Assembly: GCF_014207635.1 (NCBI RefSeq)
Contig: NZ_JACHIE010000012.1
Location: 1 to 64,000, forward strand
From: Acetobacter lovaniensis
Lineage (GTDB): Bacteria > Pseudomonadota > Alphaproteobacteria > Acetobacterales > Acetobacteraceae
Reading direction: 5' to 3'
DNA: 64,000 nt
The position numbers and the translations under genes were made by a program. The notes beneath the pieces are model-generated. The model did not search any database and was not told the DNA's origin. It saw only the letters and a list, made by a program, of their open reading frames with translations. Below, piece by piece: positions 60,846-64,000 of the stretch (position 1 is its first letter; every line of letters starts with the position of its first letter).

Positions 60846-61106
60846 GGGGCCGCTCCTGTGGTGGCGGGGCTGGGGGTGCTGGCCAAAACGTCCCTGTTGT
60901 TCTAGCAGCCCATGTTGGTTTTTGTCATGCTGGGGTAAATACCGGGCATGGGGCTGGCGCACGGAGTGCACTGCCCGCGCGTGCTAACAGGTGTGGGCCG
61001 GGCTGGCCGGTACCACAAGACACAGGCAGAGAACGTGGCAGACACAAGGCAGGCAGACAACCGGGTAAACCAGCAGGCAGGGGCCTGCGGTGGGCAGGGT
61101 GCGCGC
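60846..61106. other. Intergenic region, divergent promoters likely
   Basis: The region lies between the LysR gene and a divergent exported protein gene. No RNA gene or strong hairpin was seen. Reading frames here are extensions of the neighbours without support. Confidence 0.4.
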
Positions 61107-63860
61107 ATGTCCGGCCCGGCTGCCCGTGGTGCCGGGGCTACGGCAGCAGTCCGGCAGGCCCGCATGGGTCTGGGGCGGGCCATGCTACTTGGCGCCATGC
61201 TGGCAGGGCTTGCTCCTTGTGTGCAGGCCGCCCCCCTGCGGGCCACGCCCCCCGCCATGCAGGATGTGGCCCGCTCCGACGGGCTGCACGCCCTGCCGGT
61301 TACCGGCGTACAGGCCGATGTTCTGCCCCGCGTGGCCGATGTTGCGCCGGGCCTGTTCCTGCCGACGGAGAGCGCGACCGGGCTTGCGGTCTTCTGGTCC
61401 GGGCCGGAACTGATGGTGGTGGTGGACCGCGCCCTGCCAGCCCTGTTCCACCTGCCCGGAGAGGGCGGCATGTTCGACCGGCGTGAGAGCGTGGCCCTGA
61501 ACGGTGCAACCCTGCTCCGGATTTACCTGCCGGATCACCCGCAGATTGCTGTGCTGCGCCAGAAGGCGGGCTGGCTGCTCTGTGCCGTTCAGCCCGGTCG
61601 CCCGGACGGATGTGGCGCGCGCGTGGGTAGCCCGGCCGAGAGTGCCGGAGCACCTGTGGCCGGGGCTTCGGCTGGGGCGCGTCCAGCCATGCCAGCGGTG
61701 CGGATGGTGCCCCGGCCTGCCCGCATCCTGTTTGCACAAAGCCAGCCCGGCCGGGTTGTTACCCTGCCGGACCCCGTGACCGGGGGCAGGCTGTTTGTGG
61801 CGACCACCCGGCAGGTGGAAACCCCTTTGCAGCCCCGTTCGGACGTGGGGTACGCCGTGCGCCCGGCGGTGCTGGGGGTGGTGGTTGCGGCGGATTCGGC
61901 ACAGCTTTTCATGCAGCCTACGCCCGGCGGGCCGGTGCTGGAGGCCATAGCCGCCCAGCCCGTGCCGGTTGGTCTGCCCGCTCCGCCCCCCAGCGCCAGC
62001 GTACGGCAGGGGCAGGACTGGTTCTGGCTGGGCCTGCGGGATGAACCTACCCCCCAACTGGTGCAGAAGTGGCGTAAGGCGCGCGACAGTCTGGGTCAGG
62101 CGGGAGGAGACCCCGCAACCGTTCTGGAAGGCCAGCCGGAGGCGGTGGTCATTACCATATGGGCCATGCGGGTGGCGGCGGCGCAGGCGGCCTTTGCCGC
62201 AGGCTATCCCCAGCAGGCATGGGACCTGCTGCGTGCCCTGCCCGAGCACAGCGGGCATGATGGTGGCAGTGCGGCAGATGTGGGCGGTGTGGTGCGTAGC
62301 AGCTGGCCGGGGCCGGGTGTGCAGGCCCTGCGCGCCTGTGCGGCCCTGCTCAGCGGGGACATGGCCGGAGCCGCTCCATTGGCCAGTGCGGACTGGGCCT
62401 TTGGGCCGGACATGGTGCTATGGCGCGGCGCGTATTTTATGCTCAGCGGAGCAGGGAGCCTGCCCACATCCGTTCTGCTGGCGCGTGGTTATGCACGGCT
62501 GGAGCAGTACCCCGCACCAGTCCGTGCGGGGCTGATGCCGCGGGTTACGCAGTATCTGGCCCAGTTTGGCGGGCCGGACGAGCGCGCGGTGCTGGGTGCC
62601 CTGCCGGATGACCCTGCGTATGACCTTGCCCGCATTATGGTGCAGGCCCGCGGCGCGCAGCCCGAAAGCGCGCGGATCGCACTGGAAAACCTGACCGCTT
62701 CGGGCAATGACCGCATGGCCGACATGGCCCGGGCGGAACTGGTGGGTTTTTTGCTGGCGCATGACCAGATCGGGCCGGATATGGCCGCACAGGCCTATGC
62801 CCAGATACTGGCCGCACAGGTGGCCGAAGGGGGCAGGGCAGTCCCCAACGCCCGACAGGGTGAGGTGACGATTGTACCCGCTTTGCGGCTGGTTTACGCG
62901 CAGGCTCTGGCCCGGAGCGGGCAGGCTGTGCGCGCAGTGGGTGTGCTGAGCGGACTGGGTGCATCCGAGCTGGCGCCGCAGGACAGGCTGGATGCGGCAT
63001 GGCGCACGGTGCTGTTTGCGCTGGTGTTCGGCCCACCCCATGCCAATGCCGCGCAGGGCACGCCCCTCCATAACGCTCACGGAGCGGTGGGGCGGAAGCG
63101 GAGCGGGCATGGGCGCGCGCCTGATGAGGCTCCAGCTACGGACCGTGCCCAGCAGCTTGCACTGGCAAAGGCGAACATGGGTCAGGTGCCAGATGACCCG
63201 CTCAAGGCCAAACTGCTGGCAGAGCTTGGGCGGCAGCTTGTGGCCATGGGGCAGTTCGGGCAGGCCATACCGGTTTTGCAGCAGGCCGATGTGCTGGCCA
63301 TAGAACCGCTGATGCGGGCTGATATTGAGGAGCAGCTTGCGCAGGCGGCATTGCAGGGCAACCAGCGCCCGCTTGCCCTGCGCGCACTTGAGCGCAGCGC
63401 ACTGGCCGACCTGCCAGAAGACCTTGCCGCCCGCCGCCGGTATGATGAGGCCAGACTGGCTGCCGCCAGCGGCAACCGCGAGGGCGCACAGGCTCTTCTG
63501 GCCGAGGATGAATCGGATACGGGCCTGTCCGTGCGTGGGGCCCTGTATGAGCAGGACCAGCAATGGGCACAGGCCGTGCTGGTGGTGGGCCGCCTTGCGA
63601 GCCGCACCCTGCCAGAGCAGGGCGAGCTCAGCCCCCCGCAGCGCGATCTGGTGATTCGTCTGGCAACGGATGCCGCCGCCGCAGGGGATACGGAAACCCT
63701 GCACAGCCTGCGAGCATGGGTGGCGGGCCGTGCCCTTGGGGCGGAACGGCAGGCGCGGTTTACGGCCCTTCTCAGGCAGGCGCAAAAAGGGCCGGTTGTC
63801 TCCCTTGGTGGGTATGGCCTGCCTCCGGCATTTGACAAATCTGTTAAAGACCCAAAATAG
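61107..63860 (+). CDS. Large exported helical-repeat protein
   Basis: The 917-residue protein has a signal-type segment near the N-terminus (MGLGRAMLLGAMLAGLAPCV, then QAAP) and a beta-rich N-terminal third. The rest is Ala/Leu-rich helical repeats of TPR character (for example AQAAFAAGYPQQAWDLLRAL; AMGQFGQAIPVLQQADVLAI; ALQGNQRPLALRALERSALA). Starts at 61107 or 61164 are both possible. It probably acts as a periplasmic scaffold. I do not recognise a specific family. Confidence 0.75.
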   Translation: MSGPAARGAGATAAVRQARMGLGRAMLLGAMLAGLAPCVQAAPLRATPPAMQDVARSDGLHALPVTGVQADVLPRVADVAPGLFLPTESATGLAVFWSGPELMVVVDRALPALFHLPGEGGMFDRRESVALNGATLLRIYLPDHPQIAVLRQKAGWLLCAVQPGRPDGCGARVGSPAESAGAPVAGASAGARPAMPAVRMVPRPARILFAQSQPGRVVTLPDPVTGGRLFVATTRQVETPLQPRSDVGYAVRPAVLGVVVAADSAQLFMQPTPGGPVLEAIAAQPVPVGLPAPPPSASVRQGQDWFWLGLRDEPTPQLVQKWRKARDSLGQAGGDPATVLEGQPEAVVITIWAMRVAAAQAAFAAGYPQQAWDLLRALPEHSGHDGGSAADVGGVVRSSWPGPGVQALRACAALLSGDMAGAAPLASADWAFGPDMVLWRGAYFMLSGAGSLPTSVLLARGYARLEQYPAPVRAGLMPRVTQYLAQFGGPDERAVLGALPDDPAYDLARIMVQARGAQPESARIALENLTASGNDRMADMARAELVGFLLAHDQIGPDMAAQAYAQILAAQVAEGGRAVPNARQGEVTIVPALRLVYAQALARSGQAVRAVGVLSGLGASELAPQDRLDAAWRTVLFALVFGPPHANAAQGTPLHNAHGAVGRKRSGHGRAPDEAPATDRAQQLALAKANMGQVPDDPLKAKLLAELGRQLVAMGQFGQAIPVLQQADVLAIEPLMRADIEEQLAQAALQGNQRPLALRALERSALADLPEDLAARRRYDEARLAAASGNREGAQALLAEDESDTGLSVRGALYEQDQQWAQAVLVVGRLASRTLPEQGELSPPQRDLVIRLATDAAAAGDTETLHSLRAWVAGRALGAERQARFTALLRQAQKGPVVSLGGYGLPPAFDKSVKDPK

Positions 63861-63912
63861 TTCTTGCACCCAAGGGGTAAAAAGCCCTAGTTAGCGCGCT
63901 CTTGGCCCAAGG

Positions 63913-63930
63913 GGGCGATTAATTTCGCCC
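63913..63930. repeat. Short inverted repeat upstream of the last gene
   Basis: GGGCGA-TTAATT-TCGCCC lies about 33 bases before ATG 63963. It could be an operator; no T run follows. Confidence 0.4.
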
Positions 63931-63962
63931 AACAGGCTGTCTACTGGTTTGGGGGTACGTCA

Positions 63963-64000
63963 ATGAACGCACTTGCTCAACTGGGGATGGTCTCGGAACT
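63963..64000 (+). CDS. Start of a gene cut by the window end
   Basis: ATG 63963 opens MNALAQLGMVSE in frame to the window edge. GGGGGTACGTCA precedes it, giving a plausible ribosome site. Too little is visible to name it. Co-transcription with the repeat protein is possible but about 100 bases separate them. Confidence 0.45.
   Translation, partial: MNALAQLGMVSE

Noticed and set aside
62418-63869. 483-codon minus-strand frame opposite the exported repeat protein
   Set aside because: The plus frame has a signal peptide and regular helical repeats. The minus frame has no recognisable start context or domain.

Overview
The window is a GC-rich bacterial chromosome segment. It carries two related myovirus-type prophages in tandem (about 1-28.8 kb and 32.5-57.4 kb), a toxin/immunity island between them (29.1-32.3 kb) and host genes to the right (57.6-64 kb). 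Gene style, codon use and a CBS-PAS-GGDEF-EAL protein suggest an alphaproteobacterium, probably an acetic acid bacterium (Acetobacteraceae such as Komagataeibacter or Acetobacter). The genus is an inference, because no rRNA or tRNA is present.

Prophage 1 enters from the left, so its early and integration genes lie outside the window. Its order is: small early genes; a regulator followed by a terminator; terminase; DUF1073 portal; MuF protein; DUF2213 protease/scaffold; minor head protein; DUF2184 capsid; connector and neck genes; DUF3383 sheath; DUF3277 tube; tail chaperones with a -1 frameshift; tape measure with a lytic domain; a moron block; baseplate plug, hub, spike, gp25-like wedge, gpJ-like wedge and DUF2612; fibre and fibre chaperone; then a lysis set (coiled-coil membrane protein, SleB-type hydrolase, holin-like protein, Tat lipoprotein, small membrane protein, lipoprotein). 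HicAB and a possible C4-like RNA follow.

Prophage 2 repeats the portal-to-lysis order gene by gene at clearly lower identity, except for near-identical patches around the fibre and lysis genes. It differs in having an unrelated terminase pair, no MuF gene, no HK97-gp10-like neck gene, a very short tape measure, a secreted nuclease as its moron, and a lysozyme-like endolysin. Its holin/lipoprotein/membrane genes sit at the LEFT end, before the CI-like repressor. Joining the two ends of the element restores exactly the lysis order of prophage 1, which places the boundaries near 32.5 kb and 57.4-57.6 kb. No integrase is visible inside it.

Between the prophages is a minus-strand island: a 321-aa protein with a C-terminal RNase A-like (CdiA-CT type) toxin domain and an overlapping immunity gene, plus two further intact immunity paralogues, each attached to a decayed fragment of the toxin C-terminus.

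The strongest observations are: (i) one glycine-rich repeat domain inserted into two different virion proteins of prophage 1 and absent from both in prophage 2; (ii) a conserved U-UUU-UUC slippery site in both tail-chaperone genes; (iii) the split lysis cassette that defines prophage 2; (iv) the toxin/immunity array with visible recombination junctions; (v) intrinsic terminators at matching places inside both late operons, behind matching regulator genes, which suggests a Q-like antitermination circuit; and (vi) a Cas2/SinR-like gene inserted antisense in the tail operon.

To the right are a CBS-PAS-GGDEF-EAL protein, a LysR regulator, a large exported repeat protein of unknown function and the first codons of another gene.
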